Positions 8,275-16,447 are shown, numbered from the stretch's first letter. The stretch: 64,000 bases of DNA from Porphyromonas uenonis DSM 23387 = JCM 13868 (GCF_000482365.1 NZ_KI535308.1:28449-92448); one strand, 5' to 3'. The notes: a model not told the origin generated them from the sequence alone. Numbers and translations: made by a program.

Positions 8275-9812
8275 GTCGAAGCTTACTGCACAAACTATAT
8301 CGCCTGCACCTGCTCTCACCGAGCGGGATCGCGCGCTTGCTCCATGCGCTATGGCGTGAGGGCGTCAACCTGATGGCAGTGACTCGCTTTGCCGCACACT
8401 ACTATCCCTCTATGCTAGCTGTCGCTGATGAGAGGCAAAGCTACACTTACCAGAAGCTTCATGTCAAAGCTAGAGCTTGGGCTGGAGTCCTCTACGAGCG
8501 AGGTTGGCGACGAGGCATGCGCTGCGCACTGCTAGGACGCAACTCGTCAGAGATGGTGATCGCCTCTCTAGCTCTCTCTCGTCTCGGGGTACACATATAT
8601 TATATGAGTACTGATCTAAGCAAAGAACAGGTAAAGCAACTGTGTCAAGAGCGACAGATAGAGACGGCTCTCGTGCAGGAGGAGTATGCCGACCGAATGC
8701 CTAGCGAGCTAGCTGTCAAGCTACTGGAAGACTTGAGCGAGAGCGATGAAAGTCTCTGTAAAGGGCGCATCCCGAAAGGTCGCGGAGGACGTATCATCGT
8801 CCTAACAGGTGGCTCCTCGGGTCACTACAAGGTGGCTGCACGTAAGCCTAGTGTGACCGCTTTCCTGCATCCTTTCTTTGCCTTGCTCAGAGAGATCCGA
8901 CTAGATGAGTGTCGATCGGTTTACATCGCCCCACCACTGTACCACGGCTTTGGCTTAGCTTCGCTGATTGTAGCTCTGGTGATGGGGCGGAGCGTTTATC
9001 TAAGCAAACGCTTCGACCCTCAGTCTGCTACACGACTACTCTCGGAGCACTCCATCGAAGTACTCATAGCAGTACCACTGATGCTACGACGACTGATCAA
9101 CGAGTCGCCAAGCGAAATACAATCGTTACAACGTATCCTCTCGGGTGGGGCTCCGCTCGATGCACCACTAGTGAGAGCTGTAGAGCAGCATTGGGGAGCT
9201 GTGCTCTACAATCTATATGGTACGAGCGAGGCTGGCTTCTTTATACTGGCGACGCCTGAGATCCTGCACGAAGCACCCCTAGCGCTGGGCAAGCCTATAC
9301 GTGGTGTGCGATGCAAGATCGTCAGACCTGATAGCCAAGGGGTAGGTGTGCTAGCCGTCCGTAGTGGCTGGGCTATGGACGACCGCAAGGGTAACTGGCA
9401 GGAGACTGGCGATCTAGCATGGATGGACGAGAGCGGAGTGCTCTTCCTGCGAGGACGAGCCGACTCAATGATTCTGTCGGGTGGCGAAAATGCTTACCCA
9501 GAGGTACTCCGCGAAGCTTTAGCAGCCCTTGATGCGGTGAAGGATGTGGCTGTGATAGCCTATCCAGATCTAGAGTTTGGTGCACGGCTGGCAGCATTCG
9601 TTGTACTAAAGGAGGGTTATAGCTCTACCTCAGAGGAGGAGGATCTACGGCTTCTACTCTCAGCAAAGCTTCCTCGCTACCAAATGCCTGGAAGGATCAT
9701 ACGCTTAGCAGTGCTGCCACGACTGGAGAATGGTAAGGTGGCAGAGGGTACACTCAGAGAGATGATGGAGATAACAGCACAAGCAGAGGAGCGTTATGAA
9801 GGTCGTGCGTAG
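8271..9812 (+). CDS. AMP-binding acyl/aryl-CoA ligase-type enzyme
   Basis: A 513-residue member of the adenylate-forming (ANL) superfamily, which activates a carboxylate with ATP and usually passes it to CoA. Visible motifs are the phosphate loop TGGSSGHYK (A3), LYGTSEAGF (A5), the ETGDLAWMDESG segment (A7) and GRADSMILSGGENAYP (A8). The start at 8271 is chosen because it overlaps the SDR stop as ATGA. A long-chain acyl-CoA or o-succinylbenzoate-type ligase is possible; the substrate cannot be told. The following small gene starts 17 bp before this one ends. Confidence 0.88.
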   Translation: MSRSLLHKLYRLHLLSPSGIARLLHALWREGVNLMAVTRFAAHYYPSMLAVADERQSYTYQKLHVKARAWAGVLYERGWRRGMRCALLGRNSSEMVIASLALSRLGVHIYYMSTDLSKEQVKQLCQERQIETALVQEEYADRMPSELAVKLLEDLSESDESLCKGRIPKGRGGRIIVLTGGSSGHYKVAARKPSVTAFLHPFFALLREIRLDECRSVYIAPPLYHGFGLASLIVALVMGRSVYLSKRFDPQSATRLLSEHSIEVLIAVPLMLRRLINESPSEIQSLQRILSGGAPLDAPLVRAVEQHWGAVLYNLYGTSEAGFFILATPEILHEAPLALGKPIRGVRCKIVRPDSQGVGVLAVRSGWAMDDRKGNWQETGDLAWMDESGVLFLRGRADSMILSGGENAYPEVLREALAALDAVKDVAVIAYPDLEFGARLAAFVVLKEGYSSTSEEEDLRLLLSAKLPRYQMPGRIIRLAVLPRLENGKVAEGTLREMMEITAQAEERYEGRA

Positions 9813-10149
9813 TAGGTGGATCCCCTTTAGGGGCTTCACAGCGATCAATCTCTTCGGGGTCATCTTCGTTCGCAAAGATCTCCCCGAGGAGTACCTGACG
9901 AATACGCGTTGGCTGGAGACCATCGTGCGTCATGAGCGTATCCACACCCGTCAGATGCTGGAGCTACTGGTGCTTCCTTTTTACCTCCTATATATAATGG
10001 AGTGGCTGGTGCGTCTCGCTATCTGTCGCAATGCCGATCGAGCCTACCGCTCTATCTCGTTCGAGCAGGAGGCTTACGACCACCAGGACGACCCGACGTA
10101 CGGCCAGCGGAGGAGGCCTTATGCCTTCCTACGGTACTGGCGGTCCTAA
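9796..10149 (+). CDS. Small conserved HExxH protein (putative membrane-associated metallopeptidase-like)
   Basis: A 117-residue protein with HERIH near residue 46, an HExxH zinc-site signature, followed about 40 residues later by a glutamate-rich helix (SISFEQEAYDH) that could give the third ligand. Between them is a hydrophobic stretch (LLVLPFYLLYIMEWLVRL) likely to sit in or on the membrane. Similar small proteins occur widely in Bacteroidota, to my recollection, and resemble the catalytic core of BlaR1-type M56 peptidases. It overlaps the ligase gene end. Activity is not established, and the protein is far shorter than known peptidases. Confidence 0.75.
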   Translation: MKVVRSRWIPFRGFTAINLFGVIFVRKDLPEEYLTNTRWLETIVRHERIHTRQMLELLVLPFYLLYIMEWLVRLAICRNADRAYRSISFEQEAYDHQDDPTYGQRRRPYAFLRYWRS

Positions 10150-10161
10150 ATTCTTTTTTCG

Positions 10162-10169
10162 TACCTTTG
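10162..10169 (+). promoter_or_regulatory. -7 box TACCTTTG of the tRNA-Leu promoter
   Basis: TACCTTTG matches the Bacteroidota -7 consensus and lies 24 bp before the first base of the tRNA, a suitable distance for a short 5' leader. Confidence 0.6.
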
Positions 10170-10193
10170 CAACCGTCTAGCGAGAGAAGCATC

Positions 10194-10277
10194 GCCCAGA
10201 TGGCGGAATTGGTAGACGCGTCGGTCTCAAACACCGATGGGGTTAAACCTGTGCCGGTTCGATCCCGGCTCTGGGCA
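10194..10277 (+). tRNA. tRNA-Leu (anticodon CAA)
   Basis: An 84-nt class II tRNA. The acceptor stem pairs GCCCAGA (10194-10200) with TCTGGGC (10270-10276), discriminator A at 10277. The D-arm has GGTAGACGC, the anticodon stem TCGGT/ACCGA encloses the loop CTCAAAC with anticodon CAA (reads UUG), a long variable arm follows, and the T-arm is GCCGGTTCGATCCCGGC. The CCA end is not encoded. Confidence 0.97.
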
Positions 10278-10285
10278 CAAAAATA

Positions 10286-10335
10286 AGAGCGAAGGCTAAG
10301 CGGTCAAGTCAACCACTTAGCCTTCGCTCTCTAAT
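10286..10335 (+). terminator. Strong hairpin terminator after tRNA-Leu
   Basis: AGAGCGAAGGCTAAG (10286-10300) is the exact reverse complement of CTTAGCCTTCGCTCT (10316-10330), with a 15-nt loop, followed by a T-containing run. It should end the tRNA transcript and could work in both directions. Confidence 0.85.
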
Positions 10336-10336
10336 T

Positions 10337-10378
10337 TCTAATCTCTAAAGTCTAACCTCTAAAGTCTAATCTCTAGCT
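10337..10378. repeat. Three 14-bp tandem units (TCTAATCTCTAAAG)
   Basis: Units at 10337, 10351 and 10365 differ by one to four bases. They fill the gap between the tRNA terminator and the promoter of the DUF721 gene. Confidence 0.75.
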
Positions 10379-10385
10379 TTCTTCT

Positions 10386-10393
10386 TATATTTG
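10386..10393 (+). promoter_or_regulatory. -7 box TATATTTG for the DUF721 gene
   Basis: TATATTTG fits the TAnnTTTG consensus and ends 26 bp before the start codon at 10420, giving a short leader. Confidence 0.6.
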
Positions 10394-10419
10394 CACCTAG
10401 CAAACGATAGACAACTCAC

Positions 10420-10710
10420 ATGCAGCGCAAAGATCCTAAGCCTCTAGGGGAAATCATATCCGACTGGCTCTCCGAGAGCCCAGAGGTAGACCAAGGGCTC
10501 CTCGAGCTCAAGGCGCTCCAATACTTGCGCACACGCTTCTACCCGCTCAGACGACAGATACGTGAGCTATCAATCTCAGACCATACACTGCGGATGCGCA
10601 TCACCTCGGCTAGCCTGCGACAAGAGATACAGCTCACGCAGCATCAGCTCATAGAGCAGATCAATGCGCACCTACAGTACGACCTTATAGACGAAATCAT
10701 AATCCGATGA
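10420..10710 (+). CDS. DUF721 (DciA-like) protein
   Basis: A 96-residue cytoplasmic protein of the DUF721 family; in other bacteria the related DciA loads the replicative helicase. Recognisable are the opening PKPLGEIISDWL and the basic central strand DHTLRMRITSASLRQEIQL, then QHQLIEQIN, and a hydrophobic end. Length is typical of Bacteroidota members. Its stop overlaps the next start as ATGA. Whether it loads helicase here is inferred from the family only. Confidence 0.85.
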   Translation: MQRKDPKPLGEIISDWLSESPEVDQGLLELKALQYLRTRFYPLRRQIRELSISDHTLRMRITSASLRQEIQLTQHQLIEQINAHLQYDLIDEIIIR

Positions 10711-12653
10711 AGCAGAGACTCGCTTACTTCTTTCACACTGGCAAACAGACGCTCCTGACTACGTTACTTTTGCTCCCGCTACTCCTCAGCAGTAGTTGTA
10801 GCAAGGTCCGAGAGGGGGTCTTTGGCTCTACCCCACTACTTGTAGACTATGTGGATGTGCATCAGGGTACGTGGGATGCCGAGCATAGCGAAGAGATATT
10901 TCCCATCGTACAGCTCCCTCATAGTCTGTTGCGTATCATCCCGTTCAAGGAGAGCTTGCGATCGGCTCGGATCAAGGGTCTACCGCTCTACACGCCAGAT
11001 ATAGATGGTCGCCCGCTCTTCTACCTAATCCCCGAGAGTGCCCATGCCAATCAAGACCCTTCGGGGAGGCTCAGCTTCGACTTTCAGGAGATTACCCCGT
11101 ACAGCTATCACCTTTACCTCGATGAGCTGCAGGTCAATGTGGACTTTTCGCTTACCTCTATGAGTGGTCTCTATGATCTCTCCTCACGCGACTACAATGG
11201 TAGCGATGCGCACCAGCTCTCCTTATATATAGACCGTCGCGACTCAACCACCTGGGAGCAAGTGGCCGATGATGCACTCACGGCTGAGGTCTCCTACGGG
11301 GGCACCACGCCGACACGCATCTACCTATACTTTCAGCTCAATACGAATATCGAGCAGATGACGAGTACCATATCCCCCAGCGACACAAGCTATGAGTGCC
11401 TCACACTACGACTACAGAAGCCCAATAAGCGAATCGTAGCCAAGTACGGTATATCGCTCATCAGTTGCGAGCAAGCTAAGCGAAACTTAACCACACAGAT
11501 CCAAAGCTTCGAGTACTCTCCACTGGTCAAGGCTGCCCGTAACGAATGGCAGAAGAGCCTGCGCAAAGTGGAGGTCTCTGGTGGCACGGAGGTGGACATG
11601 CGTAAGTTTTACACCGCTCTATACCGCTCGCACCTATGGCCCGTCAGCATCTCCGAGGATGGACAGTACTACTCCCCTATTGATGACTCGGTGCATAGCG
11701 ATGAAGGGATCACACAGTACAGCCAAGATGACCTGAGCTACACCTACGAGACCAACTATCCCCTGCTGATGCTCTATGAGCCAGATATGATGCATGCAGT
11801 TATCGTCTCCTACCTACGAGCTATACGTGATTCAGGGGGACGGCTCCTGAAGACGCTCGATCTAGGTAGTGTGATCTACACGGAGGAGTCACCACTCCTC
11901 TTCCTGCTCACGGATGCACTCGCCAAGGGGCTCCTCGACGAAGATATCAGACAAGCCTTTGAGGTACTCCGCACCGCCATCGATGCCGACCCTGAGCGAC
12001 GCTCTGGCTACAAGCTCTGGAGCCTCTCACAGCTTGCCAATAGTCTCGGATACACGGCTCTCGCTCGAGAGTACTCAGAGCTGAGCGATACCTATGTGCC
12101 AGTGACTGGCAGGCTCTCGGCGCAGCAAGTCGCCTCCATCCTAGAGCATCCGAGTGACTCGGCACCTATACTACTACCCGAGGGACAGATCAATATCGAT
12201 AGTCTCTTCAGCAGTTCGCTACACTCGCTCAATGTCAATCCCGATCTCTTCGCTTTCCTCTTTACCTACAACTTGATGGGTCGTCCACACGATGCGCAGA
12301 AGTTCGTCCGTCACACCATCGACTACTTCTTTGGGGTCGGTTCTTTCGGCTATCCAGGTCCTGACGACTACGGCTCTCTGAGCGCATCGCTGGTCTTCGC
12401 TATGATGGGCTTATACCCTGTAGCACCAGGCATCGACGGCTACTCGATTGTCGCACCTGTCTTCAATGAGATCAACATTGATATGGGTGGTGGGCGCCAC
12501 CTCACGATCAAAGCGAAGGGGGCCTCTCAAGTCAATAAGTATATCTCAGATCTCACCATCGGAGGGCGACCCCATACCGTTTACTGGGTCAAGCACAGCC
12601 AGATAGCCGGCGGTGGTACCATCTCAATGTTCCTCTCCGATGCGGACAATTGA
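10707..12653 (+). CDS. Divergent GH92-like lipoprotein (putative alpha-mannosidase relative)
   Basis: A 648-residue protein with a lipoprotein signal (LLLLPLLLSSSC near residue 31). It resembles family GH92 glycosidases: the N-terminal region begins YVDVHQGT, the middle has FYTALYRSHLWPVSIS, and the C-terminal beta domain ends with a recognisable GH92 pattern (GLYPVAPGIDGYSIVAPVF, then a lysine/serine-rich strand and GGRPHTVYWVKHSQIAGGG). Where GH92 enzymes normally have a G-N-(D/E)-D-x-G-Q signature this one has GPDDYGSLSA, and it is about 100 residues short, so activity may be altered or lost. Coupled to the DUF721 gene by a 4-bp overlap. Confidence 0.72.
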   Translation: MKQRLAYFFHTGKQTLLTTLLLLPLLLSSSCSKVREGVFGSTPLLVDYVDVHQGTWDAEHSEEIFPIVQLPHSLLRIIPFKESLRSARIKGLPLYTPDIDGRPLFYLIPESAHANQDPSGRLSFDFQEITPYSYHLYLDELQVNVDFSLTSMSGLYDLSSRDYNGSDAHQLSLYIDRRDSTTWEQVADDALTAEVSYGGTTPTRIYLYFQLNTNIEQMTSTISPSDTSYECLTLRLQKPNKRIVAKYGISLISCEQAKRNLTTQIQSFEYSPLVKAARNEWQKSLRKVEVSGGTEVDMRKFYTALYRSHLWPVSISEDGQYYSPIDDSVHSDEGITQYSQDDLSYTYETNYPLLMLYEPDMMHAVIVSYLRAIRDSGGRLLKTLDLGSVIYTEESPLLFLLTDALAKGLLDEDIRQAFEVLRTAIDADPERRSGYKLWSLSQLANSLGYTALAREYSELSDTYVPVTGRLSAQQVASILEHPSDSAPILLPEGQINIDSLFSSSLHSLNVNPDLFAFLFTYNLMGRPHDAQKFVRHTIDYFFGVGSFGYPGPDDYGSLSASLVFAMMGLYPVAPGIDGYSIVAPVFNEINIDMGGGRHLTIKAKGASQVNKYISDLTIGGRPHTVYWVKHSQIAGGGTISMFLSDADN

Positions 12654-12673
12654 CCACTTCAACCTTCGACCCC

Positions 12674-12704
12674 TTGCATATCTGATAGAAATGTTGTAAG
12701 TTAG
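12674..12704 (+). promoter_or_regulatory. Candidate promoter (-33 TTG, -7 TAAGTTAG)
   Basis: TTG at 12674 and TAAGTTAG at 12697-12704 are separated by 20 bp, as in Bacteroidota promoters, 45 bp upstream of the start at 12750. The -7 box deviates at one position. Confidence 0.4.
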
Positions 12705-12749
12705 TGGCGAATTAAGGAAACACATACAAATCATTAAGTGCATACAGTT

Positions 12750-13010
12750 ATGGCAAAGGAAACAATCTCATTCAACGAACTGCGTCGCATCAAGGATAGC
12801 CTACCTGATGGCTCGATGCACAAGATTGCAGAGCAACTAGGTCTCCGTGTAGACACCGTCAGAAACTACTTCGGAGGGGCTAACTACGAAGATGGTCGTG
12901 GTGCTGGAGTACACATCGAGGCAGGTCCCGATGGTGGTATCGTAGTCATTGATGACAACACCATCCTCAATCAGGCTCGTACCATCATAGGCGAGGAGCC
13001 TGTCCTCTAA
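12750..13010 (+). CDS. Small DNA-binding protein (HTH type)
   Basis: An 86-residue protein. Residues 5-35 (ISFNELRRIKDSLPDGSMHK, then IAEQLGLRVDTVRNYF) form a helix-turn-helix-like unit, followed by a glycine-rich acidic stretch and EAGPDGGIVVIDDNTIL. A conserved Bacteroidota family usually annotated only as DNA-binding protein. The ATG at 12750 (MAKETIS) is chosen over an upstream GTG in the same frame because homologues, as remembered, begin MAKE. It is monocistronic, closed by a hairpin. Targets are unknown. Confidence 0.8.
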   Translation: MAKETISFNELRRIKDSLPDGSMHKIAEQLGLRVDTVRNYFGGANYEDGRGAGVHIEAGPDGGIVVIDDNTILNQARTIIGEEPVL

Positions 13011-13025
13011 AGAAAAAGCTTGCAA

Positions 13026-13060
13026 CAGTCAGTGGCCTACCAGTCACTGACTGCTCTTCT
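13026..13060 (+). terminator. Hairpin terminator after the DNA-binding protein gene
   Basis: CAGTCAGTG (13026-13034) pairs with CACTGACTG (13045-13053) across a 10-nt loop, followed by a C/T-rich run. Confidence 0.7.
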
Positions 13061-13131
13061 CACACCCTATCACAAAGTTGTCGCCACCCGAGCGACACCA
13101 CACGATTACATTAACCATTATCACCACATCT

Positions 13132-14316
13132 ATGCCACAAGACAAAGACCAGTCCAAGCTGGTGACTGTAGCTATACACACCTACGAGAAGGCGCAGATC
13201 CTCCAGAGCCTGCTCGAAAGTCAAGGCATACCAGCTACACTACACAATGTCAATACGGTACAGCCTGTATTCTCGACAGGGGTACGAGTACGTATCGCAG
13301 AGCGTGACCTGCCTCGCGCACTAGCCTACATAGAGGATCTCAAGTGGGATCTAGACGAGGCATACGATGTCCTGCAGGAGAAGTCCGACCTAGCCAACGA
13401 ATCACCCGACACGGCTCACGTCGCTGCATACAAAGGGTATGTGCTCATCCCTGTGGACTTCAGCTCTTATACGGACAAGATCGTCAAGCTCGGCTTCCAC
13501 TTTGCAGCACGCCGAGAGCTACACGTGCTACTCATGCACGTATATACGGGCACAATGCCTCAGATGAACTTCCCCTATGGTGACTTTACCGCACTGCTAC
13601 CACAGATACAGGAAGCTTCGCAACAGGAGGCAGGAAAAGCTGAGCGTCAGATGACTGAGCTCTCGAAGGAGATCGATGCCAAGATGGCTGACGGCTCACT
13701 ACCCCAGGTCACCTACCGCACCACCATCCGTGACGGCATCCCTGCCGACGAGATCCTACGCTATGCTAAGCGTAACCTCCCCGCCATCATCATCATGGGT
13801 ACACGAGGCAAAACAGAGGATAGCGACTACATCGTCGGTAGTGTCGCTGCCGAAATCATTGATCGAGCACAAGCTCCCGTCCTGGTAGTCCCTGAGAAGG
13901 TTGCTATCGACGACCTCATGCAGGTCAAGCATGTAGGCGTGGCGACCAGCTTCGACCAGAGAGACCTCGTACTCTTCGATCAGATGATGCAACTGATGAA
14001 GCCCCTAGCGCCAGAGTATAGACTCTTCAACGTGTCACGCTCTGAGGGTAAGTGGGGAGACGTACAGCTACAAGCCATTCAAGGGTACAATAAGCAGCAG
14101 TACCCCGAGGCGCACATCGAGTGGACCAAGCTAAACGAAGGAGAGCTCTATGCCGCTCTAGAGGAGTTTGTCGCAAAGCATCAAGTCGAGCTCATTGTGG
14201 TCAATACCTACAAGCGACGTGTACTCGCCAAGCTCTTTAATCCGACGATGGCTCGGCGCATGCTCTTCCACGCTGGGACACCTATCCTCGTGATGCACAG
14301 CAATTCATCTAGGTAA
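13132..14316 (+). CDS. Double-domain universal stress protein with N-terminal DUF2007-like domain
   Basis: A 394-residue cytoplasmic protein. Residues about 8-65 (VTVAIHTYEKAQILQSLLES ... VRIAERDLPRALAYIEDL) look like the DUF2007 putative signal-transducing domain. Two UspA folds follow: the first opens GYVLIPVDFSSYTDKIVKLG and carries the nucleotide-site pattern IIMGTRGKTEDSDYIVGSVA with VLVVP; the second begins HVGVATSFDQRDLVLFDQM and ends TPILVMHSN. The start at 13132 (MPQDKDQ) is preferred over an in-frame upstream codon because the domain begins directly after it. Role in stress survival is inferred from the family. Confidence 0.88.
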   Translation: MPQDKDQSKLVTVAIHTYEKAQILQSLLESQGIPATLHNVNTVQPVFSTGVRVRIAERDLPRALAYIEDLKWDLDEAYDVLQEKSDLANESPDTAHVAAYKGYVLIPVDFSSYTDKIVKLGFHFAARRELHVLLMHVYTGTMPQMNFPYGDFTALLPQIQEASQQEAGKAERQMTELSKEIDAKMADGSLPQVTYRTTIRDGIPADEILRYAKRNLPAIIIMGTRGKTEDSDYIVGSVAAEIIDRAQAPVLVVPEKVAIDDLMQVKHVGVATSFDQRDLVLFDQMMQLMKPLAPEYRLFNVSRSEGKWGDVQLQAIQGYNKQQYPEAHIEWTKLNEGELYAALEEFVAKHQVELIVVNTYKRRVLAKLFNPTMARRMLFHAGTPILVMHSNSSR

Positions 14317-14354
14317 AAGACCCTACTAGCTGGAGGACAGCTATAGATACAATG

Positions 14355-14389
14355 AGAGCTCCGTAAGTCTAACTTGCGGAGCTCTCTTT
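14355..14389 (+). terminator. Terminator after the universal stress protein gene
   Basis: AGAGCTCCGTAAG (14355-14367) pairs with CTTGCGGAGCTCT (14373-14385), loop of 5, then CTTTG. One G-T wobble. Confidence 0.85.
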
Positions 14390-14404
14390 GTGTACGAAGT
14401 CCTC

Positions 14405-14414
14405 GGATAGCAGA
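14405..14414. repeat. Left copy of a 10-bp target duplication (GGATAGCAGA) flanking the interrupted MITE
   Basis: GGATAGCAGA stands directly before the terminal repeat at 14415 and again directly after the opposite terminal repeat at 51392-51401. A perfect 10-bp direct repeat at these two places is what transposition of the MITE, before the conjugative element arrived, would leave. Confidence 0.8.
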
Positions 14415-14646
14415 CAGGGCTGACGCATCATAATCAGCCCTTTAGAAGCCACACATGACGATAACTAGGGGATACGTGGTTTGAATATCGCTACAGAGTG
14501 GCTACAGGACCTCGCTGATTACACCTTCTCCCCGAAGAATGGAATTCCTACCTAGGAATTTGCCAAATAAGTACCTAGGAATTTGCCCATTTCCTACGTA
14601 GGAAATAAAAAATACTTCGGAGGAATCAAATGAAACTTCGGAGGAA
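14415..14646. mobile_element. Left part of a MITE-like repeat split by the conjugative element
   Basis: It begins with the terminal repeat CAGGGCTGACGC and continues with the same order of segments as the intact copy at 63576-63931 in reverse orientation: the TGACGATAACTAG block, GAGTGGCTAC, TGATTACA, then palindromes such as TTCCTACCTAGGAA and CTTCGGAGGAATCAAATG. Together with 51267-51391 it makes 357 bp, against 356 bp in the intact copy. No coding capacity. Confidence 0.85.
14636..14646. other. Left junction core of the conjugative element (attL, CTTCGGAGGAA)
   Basis: CTTCGGAGGAA occurs here and at 51256-51266. Up to this point sequence matches the intact MITE; immediately after it (GCGAAAG) the match ends. 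The 11 bp are therefore the shared crossover or target sequence. Confidence 0.8.
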
Positions 14647-14659
14647 GCGAAAGTGTTTT

Positions 14660-14724
14660 TATAAACGTCTCGTTTATAGAGCGATGCGAATGTTGTGAAA
14701 CATCGTGTAGCCATTTTGTAGCCA
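14660..14724. promoter_or_regulatory. Left-end sites: inverted repeat TATAAACG and two phased GTAGCCA motifs
   Basis: TATAAACG (14660-14667) and CGTTTATA (14671-14678) form a perfect inverted repeat 13 bp inside the left end. GTAGCCA at 14707 and 14718 are 11 bp apart; the same pair with the same phase occurs near the right end (51043, 51054). These could be integrase or excision-factor binding sites. Apart from these and the promoter at 15076-15106, I see nothing convincing in the gene-free stretch 14647-15188. Confidence 0.4.
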
Positions 14725-15075
14725 AACAGGCACTTTCAAAGACCTCGGTGGAAGGAGGTAGAAACTATCTCTTCATCACAAGGGCAAATATACAACTTAT
14801 TTTCCAAATAGACAAGAGGTTCCCCCTTAATCTTGGGGCATCTACAGTTTATTACAGCGACTATGCGTACCTTTGCGATGAAGAACTGACAACTTCAAGT
14901 GGGGAGATGTGATACCTGACGCTCTTATTTTCGAATACTTTGAGTCCATTATATACGTAAGCTCCAAAGAGACAGAATAATATGTCTAAAAAGATTGGGT
15001 TAAAGACCAGAATTTTAGGGCTACCTATAGGGGAAAACGGCAGAACTGAGAAAGCGGAAAATAAAGGTGGAAAAA

Positions 15076-15106
15076 TTTGGTGTGTCAGATGTTTTTGGTA
15101 TCTTTG
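15076..15106 (+). promoter_or_regulatory. Promoter of the lipoprotein pair (-33 TTTG, -7 TATCTTTG)
   Basis: TTTG at 15076-15079 and TATCTTTG at 15099-15106 are separated by 19 bp, a full match to the Bacteroidota consensus, about 80 bp before the first lipoprotein start. Confidence 0.7.
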
Positions 15107-15188
15107 TAATAGAGATGAAGAGAAATCTCTTGATTACAAACAGCAAGAGAGACAGCAATTTAGACAACCAACAAACTGAAATAGAGAT

Positions 15189-15752
15189 ATGAATACGACA
15201 AAGAAATGGAGCCTTGTAGCAGTGTTATGTGGACTGTTCACGATAACTCTCCTAACCGCTTGTGGCGGTGGTACGCGCAATGAGCCAAACCCTAATAATA
15301 AGGGTAATCACAACAATGCAGATAAAGTTACCGAACACACCATTGAGCATGTTTTTATGTTTGAGGCAAATAGTCCTGTTGATTTTACGTGGCGAGGTGG
15401 AGCATTTGCTTACAAAATAGACCTGCGATTTAATGGAAAAGAAGTCGGATACGCATTAGCTTCAGAAATTTCAGAAGAAGACATAACACACGGACATTAC
15501 GTTGTGACTGCAAAACTACAAGACGATGGACAAAACATTTCTGAAGAAGGAACATTGGAGTCCATTTTTCAGATACATATACCAGGCGATGCAGATAGTG
15601 ACTATCTGCTGAATAAGACAAAAAATTCTCTTACGTACACGATAGAGGAAAGAATTGATGGGGAAACAATAAAAAAGGAAAGCAAAACAATCGTCCTTGA
15701 TTACGACAATAGCAGTAATGTCGTGAATATCGTTTCTAATGTCAAATTCTAG
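15189..15752 (+). CDS. Cargo lipoprotein 1 of a twin pair
   Basis: A 187-residue lipoprotein: signal peptide with lipobox LLTAC (Cys 25), then a glycine/asparagine-rich linker and a beta-rich domain of about 140 residues ending with an EERIDGE / ESKTIVLDYDN strand pair. The leader through the linker is almost identical in DNA to the next gene, while the mature domain is different apart from the last strands (TIEERI...KKESKTIVL against TWQEKI...REESKTIIL). AT-rich composition unlike the chromosome. No function recognised; the surface is the likely location, given the SusD-like charged/Asn linker after the cysteine. Confidence 0.8.
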   Translation: MNTTKKWSLVAVLCGLFTITLLTACGGGTRNEPNPNNKGNHNNADKVTEHTIEHVFMFEANSPVDFTWRGGAFAYKIDLRFNGKEVGYALASEISEEDITHGHYVVTAKLQDDGQNISEEGTLESIFQIHIPGDADSDYLLNKTKNSLTYTIEERIDGETIKKESKTIVLDYDNSSNVVNIVSNVKF

Positions 15753-15783
15753 CAAGAAAGTAGATAAACCCAAATAGAGGGAT

Positions 15784-16374
15784 ATGAATACGACAAAGAA
15801 ATGGAGCCTTTTGGCAGTGTTATGTGGACTGTTCACAATAACTCTTCTAACCGCTTGTGGCGGTGGTACGCGCAATGAGCCAAACCCTAATAAGGGTAAT
15901 GAAACGAATAACGAAAACGAGGAGGTCATTCCTATTGAGCAAACACTAACATTAAAGTCCGATAGACCTATAATGTTTGACTGCTTTGCATTTGGGGTCT
16001 TTACGCTCTATGTAAATGGTGTTGACAAAGGGACATCGTATATTTCGTCTGATGAGCGAGATTCAGAAGAGGGGAACTTGGTTGTTCCAGCGAATACACT
16101 AAAAACGTATCACTTCACAACTGCTCCACACCCATATAGTCCAAGTACACCAATGGAGCTAACCTTGAATTTTAGCTTTGAAGCTAAAGACCAACGTTTT
16201 AAAGACCCTAACAAACCTTTCGACTTACCGCAACCTATTGAGACTACGGTCACATTTACTTGGCAAGAAAAGATAAACAAAAAGGTGACAAGAGAGGAAA
16301 GTAAGACTATAATCCTTTCTGAAGATAATGGGTGGAGCTATAAAAGCAGAGAATACAGTACAAAGTCAAAGTAA
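15784..16374 (+). CDS. Cargo lipoprotein 2 of a twin pair
   Basis: A 196-residue lipoprotein with the same signal peptide and CGGGTRNEPNPN linker as the preceding gene, 31 bp downstream of it. The mature region (TLTLKSDRPIMFDCFAFGVF ...) differs strongly but ends in a similar strand pattern (TFTWQEKINKKVTREESKT). The shared leader plus diverged body suggests duplication followed by diversification, or shuffling of a leader cassette. Nothing points to an enzyme. A terminator follows, closing a two-gene transcript. Confidence 0.8.
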   Translation: MNTTKKWSLLAVLCGLFTITLLTACGGGTRNEPNPNKGNETNNENEEVIPIEQTLTLKSDRPIMFDCFAFGVFTLYVNGVDKGTSYISSDERDSEEGNLVVPANTLKTYHFTTAPHPYSPSTPMELTLNFSFEAKDQRFKDPNKPFDLPQPIETTVTFTWQEKINKKVTREESKTIILSEDNGWSYKSREYSTKSK

Positions 16375-16402
16375 ACGCAACCATAGAAATAGAAAATAGA
16401 AT

Positions 16403-16447
16403 AAACACGGGCGGTAGAAAACCTCTATCGCTCGTGTTTTGTGTTTT
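16403..16447 (+). terminator. Terminator of the twin lipoprotein operon
   Basis: AAACACGGGCGGTAG (16403-16417) pairs with CTATCGCTCGTGTTT (16424-16438), two G-T wobbles, followed by TGTGTTTT. The gap 16439-16619 holds nothing else I can support. Confidence 0.8.

Noticed and set aside
14982..15179. 65-codon frame starting MSKKIGLKTR at the left end of the element
   Set aside because: It runs through the promoter of the lipoprotein pair, has no recognisable domain and poor coding character; kept out of the gene list.
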